From the NCBI GenBank assembly GCA_030041385.1, contig JASHNY010000219.1, positions 1 through 39,420 of the forward strand: a stretch of 39,420 nt of DNA. The letters are read 5' to 3'. The notes under the pieces are model-generated. The model was not told the origin of the DNA, made no database searches, and was given only the letters and a program-made list of their open reading frames with translations. Position 1 is the first letter of the stretch. Every line of letters starts with the position of its first letter. The stretch comes from Alphaproteobacteria bacterium. GTDB taxonomy: Bacteria; Pseudomonadota; Alphaproteobacteria; ATCC43930; CGMCC-115725. A program made the translations under genes and the position numbers. Positions 8,547-16,207 of this stretch are shown here, piece after piece.

Positions 8547-9425
8547 CTATGAGCGATGAAGCGTGGACGCCCGGGTGCCGACGAACTCGCCGAGCGCCGC
8601 GGCCAGGCGCGACAGATCGGCCTGCACCCGGTCGAACTCCGGCAGCTTTTCCAGCGTGCGCTGATCCATGTAGAGCGAGCGGTCGATCTCGATCTGCAGG
8701 CTGTGGCGGTTGTGGTGGGGGCGGCCCTGGCGGCGGACGATCTCGACCCCCTTGTAGCCTTCGTTGACGCGCACGTCATAGCCGAGCCGGCGCAGCGTGC
8801 CGGCGACGAATTCGGTGAATTCCGGTCCGCAGGTGGTGCCGTCCCGGTCGCCGAGCACGAAGTCGCCGTGTTCGCCCTTGCGCCCGTCGCGGCGGCTGCC
8901 GCGCGACGGCATCGAATGGCAGTTGACATGCCACACCGCGCCGAACCGGCCATGCAGCCGGTCGCAGGCCTCGTCCAGCGCGCGGTGATACGGCGCATGA
9001 TAGCGCTCCACCCGGGCGGCGATCTCTGCCGCATCGAGTTTGCGGTCGTAGATCGGCATGCCCGGCCTGGCATAGCGGCGGACGAGCCCGACCCGCGTCG
9101 TCGGCCGCGGCGTCAGATGCGGCGGCAATTTGCCGTGCACCAGCGCGGGGTCGAGATCGTCGATGGCGCGGTTGACATCGAGATAGCTGCGCGGAAACGC
9201 TGCCGCGATCAGGGTGGCGCCATGCTCCGGCACCGCCGCGAACAATTCGTCGACATAGCAGTCTTCGGCCCGGCGCAGGTTCAGCAGTGGACAGGCAAAG
9301 GCGAAATCGTCGGGGTATTGCGACCCGCTATGCGGCGAGTCGAACACCAGCGGCAGTTCGTCGGCCTGCGGGTCGCGGCGCCACAACACGCCGGGTATTT
9401 CAAAGCCCAACCGGAAGCTCCGCAC
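8547..9425 (-). CDS. N-formylglutamate amidohydrolase family protein
   Basis: The protein matches the N-formylglutamate amidohydrolase family (HutG-type, hydrolysing N-formyl-L-glutamate to glutamate and formate). Visible landmarks are FDSPHSGSQYP, DVNRAIDDLDP, WHVNCHSMPS and the acidic/His motif HNRHSLQIEIDRSLYMD near the C-terminus. The frame is open upstream to 9560. I chose GTG at 9423-9425 because family similarity begins at FEIPGVLW a few residues later, but no strong ribosome binding site precedes it; ATG at 9483-9485 is the alternative. No other hut gene is present, so it need not act in histidine degradation. It diverges from a second acyl-amino-acid hydrolase, which suggests related substrates. 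Confidence 0.88.
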   Translation of the reverse strand: MRSFRLGFEIPGVLWRRDPQADELPLVFDSPHSGSQYPDDFAFACPLLNLRRAEDCYVDELFAAVPEHGATLIAAAFPRSYLDVNRAIDDLDPALVHGKLPPHLTPRPTTRVGLVRRYARPGMPIYDRKLDAAEIAARVERYHAPYHRALDEACDRLHGRFGAVWHVNCHSMPSRGSRRDGRKGEHGDFVLGDRDGTTCGPEFTEFVAGTLRRLGYDVRVNEGYKGVEIVRRQGRPHHNRHSLQIEIDRSLYMDQRTLEKLPEFDRVQADLSRLAAALGEFVGTRASTLHRS

Positions 9426-9562
9426 CTTGCAGGTCTGACCGCACTGTCGGGCTACTGTGGCTGACGGCGCCGCCCGTGGCAACATCGGGCGAGCGGCGCG
9501 TGCCGCAGGTGACCCGGCGGCCAAACGCGGGCAATATGGCGGCCCGACGAGGGGGAACAAGG

Positions 9563-10525
9563 ATGCCGACCGAACCGACCTATGCGGTGGAGCTGACCGC
9601 GCCCGATATCGAGCCCTACCGGGCCGGCAATACCGGCATCGCCTATGTCACCACCTTTGCTGCCGCAGCGCCCGGCCCTCATGTCGTCGTCGCGGCGCTG
9701 ACCCACGGCAACGAGATTTGCGGCGCGATCGTGCTCGACCGCCTGTTCAGGGCCAATATCCGCCCCCGCCGGGGCAAGCTGACCCTCGCCTTCGACAATG
9801 TCGCGGCCTATCACGAGTTCGATCCGCGTATGCCGATCGCCTCGCGCTATATCGACGAGGATTTCAACCGGCTGTGGGCGCCGGCGACGCTCGACAGCCC
9901 GCGCCAATCCGCAGAACTGGCACGCGCTCGTGCGCTGCGCCCGGTCATCGACGCGGCCGATTACCTCCTCGACCTGCACTCGATGCAGCACAGGACGGCG
10001 CCCTTGATGCTGGCCGGATTGCTCGACAAGTCGCGGGCGCTGGCGCGCCGGGTCGGCATTCCCGAATTGATCATGTGCGACGCCGGCCACGCCGCCGGGC
10101 CGCGCATGCGCGATTATGGCGGGTTCGGCGACCCGGCCTCGCCCAAGACCGCGCTGCTGATCGAGTGCGGCCAGCACTGGGAGCGGCGCGCCGCCGAAGT
10201 GGCGAACGATGTGACGTTGCGCTTCCTGATCGCGCTGGGCGTGGTGACGCGCGACGACGTCGCCGCGCTGGGCGGCCCCGATTTCGCCACGACGCCGCAT
10301 CAGCGCGTCATCGAGGTGACCGAGGCGGTGACGATCTCGGGCGAGCGGTTCGACTTTGTCGAGACCTACCGCGGCCTCGAAGTGATACCGAAAAAGGGCA
10401 CCGTCATCGCGCATGATGGCGCCCGCGAGGTACGTACCCCCTACGACGACTGCGTGCTGATCATGCCCTCGCGCCGGCTGCTGCGCGGGCAGACCGCGGT
10501 GCGCCTCGGCCGCTACGTCGACTGA
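9563..10525 (+). CDS. AstE/aspartoacylase-family zinc deacylase
   Basis: A 320-residue member of the succinylglutamate desuccinylase/aspartoacylase family of M14-like zinc hydrolases. Zinc ligands are His48 and Glu51 in THGNE and His139 in LLDLHSM. The catalytic glutamate is Glu201 in LLIECGQHW, and the substrate-binding DFNRLW is at 100-105. These enzymes cleave N-acyl groups from amino acids. Start ATG at 9563 follows GGGGGAACAAGG. It diverges from an N-formylglutamate amidohydrolase across 137 nt. Its stop overlaps the presumed start of the glycosylase gene (CTGA at 10522-10525). The acyl donor is unknown; AstE itself is unlikely because no ast genes accompany it. Confidence 0.9.
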   Translation: MPTEPTYAVELTAPDIEPYRAGNTGIAYVTTFAAAAPGPHVVVAALTHGNEICGAIVLDRLFRANIRPRRGKLTLAFDNVAAYHEFDPRMPIASRYIDEDFNRLWAPATLDSPRQSAELARARALRPVIDAADYLLDLHSMQHRTAPLMLAGLLDKSRALARRVGIPELIMCDAGHAAGPRMRDYGGFGDPASPKTALLIECGQHWERRAAEVANDVTLRFLIALGVVTRDDVAALGGPDFATTPHQRVIEVTEAVTISGERFDFVETYRGLEVIPKKGTVIAHDGAREVRTPYDDCVLIMPSRRLLRGQTAVRLGRYVD

Positions 10526-11037
10526 GCGACGCCAACGCCATATCGCCGAAGCGCAGCTTTCCGCCGGTCGCGGATGCGCGCTCGCGGGCGCTGGTGCTGG
10601 GCACATTGCCCGGCGAGGAATCGCTGCGCCGCCGGCAATATTACGCCCATCCGCGCAACCTGTTCTGGCCGATCGTCTTCGCCTTGTTCGGCGGCGCGCC
10701 GAGCGCGGATTACGAGGCCCGGCTCGGCTTCGCGGCGGCGCAGCGGATCGCGCTGTGGGACGTCTGCGCGGTGGGCGAGCGCGACGCCAGCGCCGATGCG
10801 ACGATCCGCTGCGAAGAGCCCAACGACATTGCCGGGTTGATCGCGGCCCATCCCGGCATCCGCGCGGTCGCGTTCAACGGCACCACCGCGCGGCGGCTCT
10901 ACGACCGCCATTTTCCGCGGCTTCCCGGGCTTCTCTATCTGGCGCTGCCGTCCACCAGCCCCGCCCATGCGCGGCTCGGCTTCGCCGCCAAATTGGCGGA
11001 ATGGCAGGCGCTGCGGCGGGCCGTCGAGGGCGGCTGA
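10522..11037 (+). CDS. DNA-deoxyinosine/uracil glycosylase (UDG superfamily), apparent CTG start
   Basis: The protein matches the hypoxanthine/deoxyinosine-type branch of the uracil-DNA glycosylase superfamily, which excises deaminated bases. The landmarks are LGTLPGEESL, QYYAHPRNLFWP, the central AFNGTTARRLY and the C-terminal LPSTSPAHA. The first GTG (10594) would give 147 residues and remove most of the first beta strand. The frame is open upstream and reads SFPPVADARSRALVLGTLPG, which looks like the normal family N-terminus, so I place the start at CTG 10522, inside the preceding stop (CTGA). This gives 171 residues. There is no ATG, GTG or TTG in frame between 10441 and 10594. The family call is firm and the start uncertain. 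Confidence 0.85.
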   Translation: MSDANAISPKRSFPPVADARSRALVLGTLPGEESLRRRQYYAHPRNLFWPIVFALFGGAPSADYEARLGFAAAQRIALWDVCAVGERDASADATIRCEEPNDIAGLIAAHPGIRAVAFNGTTARRLYDRHFPRLPGLLYLALPSTSPAHARLGFAAKLAEWQALRRAVEGG

Positions 11038-11049
11038 CCGCGGTCAGCC
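11032..11049. terminator. Palindrome across two convergent stop codons
   Basis: GGCTGACCG followed by CGGTCAGCC is a perfect 18-bp palindrome. It contains the TGA of the glycosylase gene and, on the other strand, the TGA of the RpfC-like gene. It could form a short hairpin in either transcript and act as a weak bidirectional terminator. No T-run follows on either side, so this is uncertain. Confidence 0.35.
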
Positions 11050-13389
11050 CCGCATTGCGCCGGGCTGCGGCAGGTATTCGAGGAGCGCCGCTTCGAGGCG
11101 GGCGAGCTCGGCGCCAAGGCGCTGCACGATCGCTGCGCCCTGCTGCTGCAGTTCCGGCTCGGAGACCTCGCGCAACAACATCGCCAATTCGCCTAATTGG
11201 CCGCCGCCGACCGTTGCCGAGCAGCGCCGCAGCGCATGGACGGCGCGGGTGAAGCCGGCCGCGTCGGCCGCATCGGCGGCGGCGGCGACGCGCTCCATGA
11301 TCTGCCGAGCATCGGCACGGAAGCTGTCGATGACCTCGTACAGAAAATCGCCGCTGCCGAGCGCGCGCAGTGAGGCGACGACGCGGGCATCGACCACGGC
11401 CGCGGTCTCCGAGGCGAACCGCGGATGTGCGGCGATCGGGATCACCCCATCCGCCGCCGCGACGGGCGCGTCCGCCGCCATCGGCGGGCGGGTGCCGTCG
11501 GCAACGGCGGGGCTCGCCGCCGTCGCTGCGGCCGGCGCCAGCGGCAATGCATGCAATGCGTTTTCCAGCAGCTCGGCGTCGAGCGGAGCCGGCAATAGCG
11601 CGGCCAATTCGCCGTCGGCCAGTTCGGCGAGGTTTGCGCGCTGGGCGAAATCGACAATGAACAACACGAAAGGCGGCTCGGCCCGCGCCAGCGCGGCGCG
11701 ATGCACAAAGCTCAGCGCCGGGATCGCGCGGCGACGGCCATCGACGATGACCACCGGATTGAGCGGGGTGTCGAACCGCTCGACATAGACCAGCGCGTCG
11801 TCGAGCCCGCCGACCCAGCGCAGATCGGCATTCCAGGCGGCGAGCGGCTCGGCCAGTTCGGCGGCGAGCCTCGCGTCTTCGGTCGCGATCAAGACCGGGT
11901 GCCGGGCGAGATCGAACGGCGCCTGCGGCGGCGCGGCATCGACCGTCAGCGGCAGGCGCACCGTCCACCCGACCCCGCGGCCGGGATCGGCGGCGGCGAG
12001 CAGCCGGCCGCCCATCAATTCGACAAGCCGCCTTGCCACGCCGAGGCCGAACCGGTCATCGTCCGGCTGGGCGGCGGCTCCTTCGCGGCTGCGGATGTCG
12101 AGGCGCAGCTCCACGCTGCCACGGTCGCGGCGATCGGCGGCGAATTCGATGCGGAGTGTGCCGGCGCCTGACGCGGCAATGGCGGTAACCACCAGGCTGT
12201 TGACGATTTGCGCCAGTTGCCGCGGCCAGCCGCACAGCCGGTACGGCAGATGCGGGTCGATCCGCAATGCCAGCGCGATGCCCCGCTCCCCGGCGGCGGC
12301 GCGCAATACCGAAACGGCGTCGTTGACGATGGCGTGAAGGTCGAACGCCTCAACCGCCGGCGCAAACTCGCCCGCCTCGATCGCCGCCAGGTCGAGCACC
12401 TCGCTGATCTGCGACAGGAGCGCGCGGGCAGGCAGCGGCAGAGCGGGCGCCGCTTCGCCGGCGTCCGCTTCGATGGCCGGCACGGCGCCGGAAACGATCC
12501 GCCCCATGGCCGAGACCGGCGCGCGCAGGCCGCGCCCGAGCTCGGTCACGAACCGGGCGCGCGCCGCACTTGCCGCCGCCGCCTCGGCCCGTGAGCGCGC
12601 CGCTGCGCGAACCAGCAGGGCAAGGCCCGCCGGCGTCGCCGCAAGCGCGACCACGAGCCCCGCCGCCAGCCCTGGCTGCCCGCGCCAGAACGGGGTCGTC
12701 GCCACCACCGCCGCAAAGCCGACGACCCCGCTGGCCGCCGATACCGCCAGCGCACCGGGGCCGAGCCACAACCCGGCGCAGCAGATCGCTGCGAAGTAAA
12801 GGGGATAGCACGCGGCGGTCGCCGCCGCGCCGAAATGCAGGAAGGCCGAGAGCAGCGCGCAATCGAGCGCGATTGCCGCGTTGCGCCGCCATGGCGACGG
12901 CGTCCGGCTGATGATCGCCAGCAGCAGAAAGCACCACCCCGAGACGAGCGCGAGCATCGCGACCAGAAGGCTCGGCGCGGCCGCCGCGCCCGCCCGCACA
13001 ACGGCGACGGCGTAGAACAGCACCAGGACTTGCACGAAAATGCGTCCGATCGCGTGGCCGTGCTCCCCGTCCCGCCGGGCACGCCAATCGCGGCATAGCT
13101 GCGCCAGCCCCGACATTGTCGTCGCCGCCGCGACCGCCCCCGGCGCCAGAAGCAAGGCCGCGACCAGCGAGACCGCTGTCGGCCGCGGCCCGATCGCCAG
13201 CAGACCGCCGGGCAGGGTGACGACCGCGACGGGCGCCAGCAGGGCGGCCAGCACCAGGGTCGCGGCTGCGGCCAAGGCAGGGCGGCCGGCTCCCCGCCCG
13301 GCAGCAGCGGCGGGCAATGCGTTTGGCACCACGATTCGGGCGCGCCGCAACCGGTCGGTACTGCGCCGCAACGGCATCCTCGCCGACAA
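11044..13389 (-). CDS. RpfC-like membrane sensor with degenerate kinase core, receiver and HPt domains
   Basis: A 781-residue protein. The membrane region at about residues 40-262 resembles the DSF sensor RpfC: RRDGEHGHAIGR before the helices, PSPWRRN in the middle, and PFWRGQPGLAAGL before the last one. The kinase core follows but its active residues are gone. The phospho-accepting His of the H-box is Arg286 (ELGRGLRAP), the N-box asparagines are Ser398 and Thr402, and DxGxG is absent (IRSREGAA at 432-439). Only the FGLG of the G2 box remains. A receiver-like domain at about 498-612 keeps Asp550 but has Ala601 for the Lys. The C-terminal HPt domain keeps His718 (VHALRRCS). It starts at TTG 13389, after AGGA, 9 nt from the upstream stop; ATG 13377 is an alternative. 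It probably acts as a pseudokinase that relays or senses rather than autophosphorylates. Confidence 0.85.
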   Translation of the reverse strand: MSARMPLRRSTDRLRRARIVVPNALPAAAAGRGAGRPALAAAATLVLAALLAPVAVVTLPGGLLAIGPRPTAVSLVAALLLAPGAVAAATTMSGLAQLCRDWRARRDGEHGHAIGRIFVQVLVLFYAVAVVRAGAAAAPSLLVAMLALVSGWCFLLLAIISRTPSPWRRNAAIALDCALLSAFLHFGAAATAACYPLYFAAICCAGLWLGPGALAVSAASGVVGFAAVVATTPFWRGQPGLAAGLVVALAATPAGLALLVRAAARSRAEAAAASAARARFVTELGRGLRAPVSAMGRIVSGAVPAIEADAGEAAPALPLPARALLSQISEVLDLAAIEAGEFAPAVEAFDLHAIVNDAVSVLRAAAGERGIALALRIDPHLPYRLCGWPRQLAQIVNSLVVTAIAASGAGTLRIEFAADRRDRGSVELRLDIRSREGAAAQPDDDRFGLGVARRLVELMGGRLLAAADPGRGVGWTVRLPLTVDAAPPQAPFDLARHPVLIATEDARLAAELAEPLAAWNADLRWVGGLDDALVYVERFDTPLNPVVIVDGRRRAIPALSFVHRAALARAEPPFVLFIVDFAQRANLAELADGELAALLPAPLDAELLENALHALPLAPAAATAASPAVADGTRPPMAADAPVAAADGVIPIAAHPRFASETAAVVDARVVASLRALGSGDFLYEVIDSFRADARQIMERVAAAADAADAAGFTRAVHALRRCSATVGGGQLGELAMLLREVSEPELQQQGAAIVQRLGAELARLEAALLEYLPQPGAMRG

Positions 13390-13398
13390 GCCTGCGTC

Positions 13399-15003
13399 CT
13401 ACAGCCGCCGGCTCGACCCGCCGGCGGCAGCGATGGCCGCGGGCGGCGCCTCCGAACGCTCGGGCGGAAAAGCGACCGTGACCGTCGTGCCGGTGCCCTT
13501 GGCGCTGTGGATCGTCAGCGTTCCTCCGTGCAATTCGGTCAATCCGATCGCCAGCGGCAGGCCGAGCCCGGTTCCCGGATGCCGCCGGCTCCACGCGCTG
13601 GCGATCTGTCCGAACCGGCTCGTCGCCAATTCCACCTCGTGCGGATCCATGCCGATGCCGCGATCGGCAACCGAGACCGCCACGCCGCCGCCCTGGATGC
13701 GCAAGGTGATCTTGATCTCGCCGCCGGGGTGGCTGAACTTGATCGCGTTGGTCAGAAGGTTGAGCACGATCTGCTTGAATTTGCGGGAATCCGCGATCAG
13801 CCGCGGCACCGTTCCCTCGCTGCGCAGGTCGAGGCGGATGTCGCCGGCCCGCGCCTTGCCCTCGACCAGCAGCAGCACGTCGCCAACCGCCTTTGCCGGG
13901 TCCACCGTCTCCTCGAACAGGTCGAGCTGGCCGGCTTCGAGCTTGGACACATCGAGGATGTCGTTGATGATGCCGAGCAGGTGTTCGGCGCTGGCCAATA
14001 CATCGCGCGCATAGCCGATATATTTCTGGGTCGCGATCGGACCCAGCATTTCGCCCGCCATGATCTGCGAAAAGCCGATGATCGCGTTCAGCGGCGTGCG
14101 CAGTTCGTGGCTCATATTGGCGAGAAACTCGGTCTTGCTTTTGTTGGCGAGTTCGGCCTGTTCCTTGGCCGCGACCAGTTCCTGCTCCGCCTGCTTTTGT
14201 TCGGTGACATCGACCGACACGGTCACGACGATCGGGTCTTCGCCGTCGTCGCCGTGAAACAGCGTTTTGGTGGTCTGCAAGACCCGGCGCCGGTCGCCGT
14301 CGATCACGAACTCCTCTTCGAACGAGCCGGTCTGCACCTCACCGGCGATCAGGCCGGCATCGGCCTGCGCGAGGCGCCGCGCAAACGGCCCGTCATGGGC
14401 ATCGACCGGATGCCAACCGACAAGCTGCTTGGCCCGGCGCCCGACAAACGCGGCAAAGACAGTATTGACGAAGAGGTAGCGCCCGTCCTTGCCGGTCGCG
14501 CAGACGAGCGCCGGAATCGCGCCCAGCACCCGCAGCAGCCGCTCGTGCGCCTCGACCAGGGCGGGCCGCTGCGGGGCCTCCGGCGAGGCGCCCGGCTCCT
14601 CCTCCGTCGCCGCGCCCGGCTGCCGCCGCAATTGCAACAGGTTGCCGATGCGGGTGCGGAACTCGTGATGATCGACCGGGCTCAGCAGGTGGTCGGCGGC
14701 GCCGGCGGCCAATGCCCGGTCGATGCAGTCGCGGTCCTCGTAGGGGGCGATGACGACGACCGGAACCTCGGCGCAGCCCGGCAAGGCATGCAGCAGCGGG
14801 ATCAGGCGGGCCGCCTCGCCCTCCCCGCTTTCCCCGGCCATCGCCACCAGGTCGGGGCGCCGCTCGCGGCACAATTGGAACGCATCCGCCGATGCCCGGA
14901 AGGATTTCGCCTCGATCCCGCCGGCAAGCGAGGCCGCCAATCGCTCCAGAATTTTCAGATTGGTGATGCTGCTGTCGATGATCACCATCAGCGGCGATGG
15001 CAC
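13399..15003 (-). CDS. Hybrid sensor kinase: degenerate receiver - PAS - HisKA - HATPase
   Basis: A 534-residue soluble protein. Residues 1-127 form a receiver-like domain (MVIIDSSITNLKIL, RPDLVAM, AGAADHLLSPVD). The phosphoacceptor Asp is Ala56, the second acidic residue is Ser11 and the conserved Lys is Ser108, so it cannot be phosphorylated in the usual way. A PAS domain lies at about 150-268 and a short coiled coil at 268-290. The kinase core is complete: His299 in NMSHELRTPL, N-box LNLLTNAIKF, DRGIGMD and GTGLGLPLAIG. There are no membrane helices. The GTG start at 15001-15003 is used; ATG at 14988 is possible. It ends 9 nt before the RpfC-like gene, so the two are surely co-transcribed. 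It has an active kinase but no usable receiver or HPt, which its neighbour retains. Confidence 0.9.
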   Translation of the reverse strand: MPSPLMVIIDSSITNLKILERLAASLAGGIEAKSFRASADAFQLCRERRPDLVAMAGESGEGEAARLIPLLHALPGCAEVPVVVIAPYEDRDCIDRALAAGAADHLLSPVDHHEFRTRIGNLLQLRRQPGAATEEEPGASPEAPQRPALVEAHERLLRVLGAIPALVCATGKDGRYLFVNTVFAAFVGRRAKQLVGWHPVDAHDGPFARRLAQADAGLIAGEVQTGSFEEEFVIDGDRRRVLQTTKTLFHGDDGEDPIVVTVSVDVTEQKQAEQELVAAKEQAELANKSKTEFLANMSHELRTPLNAIIGFSQIMAGEMLGPIATQKYIGYARDVLASAEHLLGIINDILDVSKLEAGQLDLFEETVDPAKAVGDVLLLVEGKARAGDIRLDLRSEGTVPRLIADSRKFKQIVLNLLTNAIKFSHPGGEIKITLRIQGGGVAVSVADRGIGMDPHEVELATSRFGQIASAWSRRHPGTGLGLPLAIGLTELHGGTLTIHSAKGTGTTVTVAFPPERSEAPPAAIAAAGGSSRRL

Positions 15004-15195
15004 GGAAACGACCCCAACGGGTAACTGCGTGGCCCGCTACTCTATACAGGCTACCCGGTACACCCAAATCTGCCGCGCGTGGGTTGTGGATCGGCCGTCC
15101 GAACTATCGGAAATCGCAGGAAATCGGGCGACGCGACCGGGTCCGGTACGGCGCGCTTCGGCGACGCTATCCATGGTGCGATTCGGCGTCACGGG

Positions 15196-16128
15196 TCACA
15201 AACGATAGAATCGAGCAGCGTTGCGCCAGAAAAATTGTTCGCGCGCTTCCGGCGGTCGGTCGGCCAGCATCCGGCTGAGCGCCGCGACCAGAGCGCCGTA
15301 ACCGATGCGTAGTCCCGCCACCGGGAAATTGCTGGCGAACATCGCCCGCTCGATCCCGAAAATCGCGATCGCATCGAGCACGATGCCGCGGTTTTCGTGA
15401 TAGTCCCACGCCCGGTTCTTCAGCCCGAATTCGGAGATTTTGACGCACACGTTGGGTTCGCGCGCGACCGCCTCCATGCCGCGGCGCCAGGCCGCCAATC
15501 CTTCTTCGCTGCGATCCCACGGAAACCCGGTGTGGTTGAGCACGATCGGCGTGCGCGGAAACGCCCGGGCCACCGCCGCCGCTTCTTCGAGATGCCAGAA
15601 CGGCACCCGCAAATCCCACGACAGTTTGTACTTTTCGAGCAGCGCAAAGCCCTTGAGCCAGGCATCGTCCTGCATCGTGCCGGGCGCTCCGGCGATGCTG
15701 TGGCCCGGCGCGGCGGCGGTGACCGGCTTCGAGCGGATGCCGCGGACGAGCGGGCACGCCGCCTGGGCGGCGATGATTTCCTCGGCGTTCGGGGTGTGAA
15801 ACCAGGCATGGGCGACGATCGCGCCGGGAAACCCCTGTTGCGCATGGATCGCGGCGATCCAGCGCGTCTCGCCAAGCTGATCGGCGCGGTCCCATTCGGC
15901 CTCGCAATGCACGGTGGTCAGGACGTTGTGGCCGGCGGCGTCGCGGCGGTAATCCTCGGGCAGGTAGTTGCGGCGCAGCGCGCTGTCGTCGCCCATAAAG
16001 AAATCGCCGCGCGGCGGGCCGATCAGGTTGGGGTGTTTGCCCATCCCCAGGTCCCAGAGATGATGGTGCGCATCGATCAGGCTGATCGCGTCGGGCGCAT
16101 CGCTCCAGCGGGAGTGGATCGTTTCCAT
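15196..16128 (-). CDS. Amidohydrolase (L-fuconolactonase/TIM-barrel lactonase type)
   Basis: A 310-residue amidohydrolase_2-type TIM-barrel enzyme. It begins with the metal-binding strand IDAHHHLWDLG at residues 18-28. It continues with VLTTVHCEAEWD, WDLRVPFWH, PIVLNHTGFPWDRSEE and ends with AMFASNFPV, the conserved C-terminal strand with the usual Asp replaced by Asn. Relatives hydrolyse sugar lactones or pyrone/lactone intermediates such as 2-pyrone-4,6-dicarboxylate. The ATG at 16126-16128 has no strong ribosome binding site, but similarity begins right after it. It diverges from an enoyl-CoA hydratase gene across 79 nt. The substrate is not identifiable. Confidence 0.88.
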   Translation of the reverse strand: METIHSRWSDAPDAISLIDAHHHLWDLGMGKHPNLIGPPRGDFFMGDDSALRRNYLPEDYRRDAAGHNVLTTVHCEAEWDRADQLGETRWIAAIHAQQGFPGAIVAHAWFHTPNAEEIIAAQAACPLVRGIRSKPVTAAAPGHSIAGAPGTMQDDAWLKGFALLEKYKLSWDLRVPFWHLEEAAAVARAFPRTPIVLNHTGFPWDRSEEGLAAWRRGMEAVAREPNVCVKISEFGLKNRAWDYHENRGIVLDAIAIFGIERAMFASNFPVAGLRIGYGALVAALSRMLADRPPEAREQFFWRNAARFYRL

Positions 16129-16207
16129 CGGCAGTGCTCGCGGTACAGAAGTTGCCTGGCCGGCGGCGAAGTATAAGCTAGCGCCAATTCTGGTGGAGTC
16201 TGCGGAT

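Noticed and set aside
15004-15195. TATAGA-like -10 for the kinase operon on the minus strand near 15040
   Set aside because: No acceptable -35 lies 16-18 nt upstream of it, so it was not listed as a promoter.
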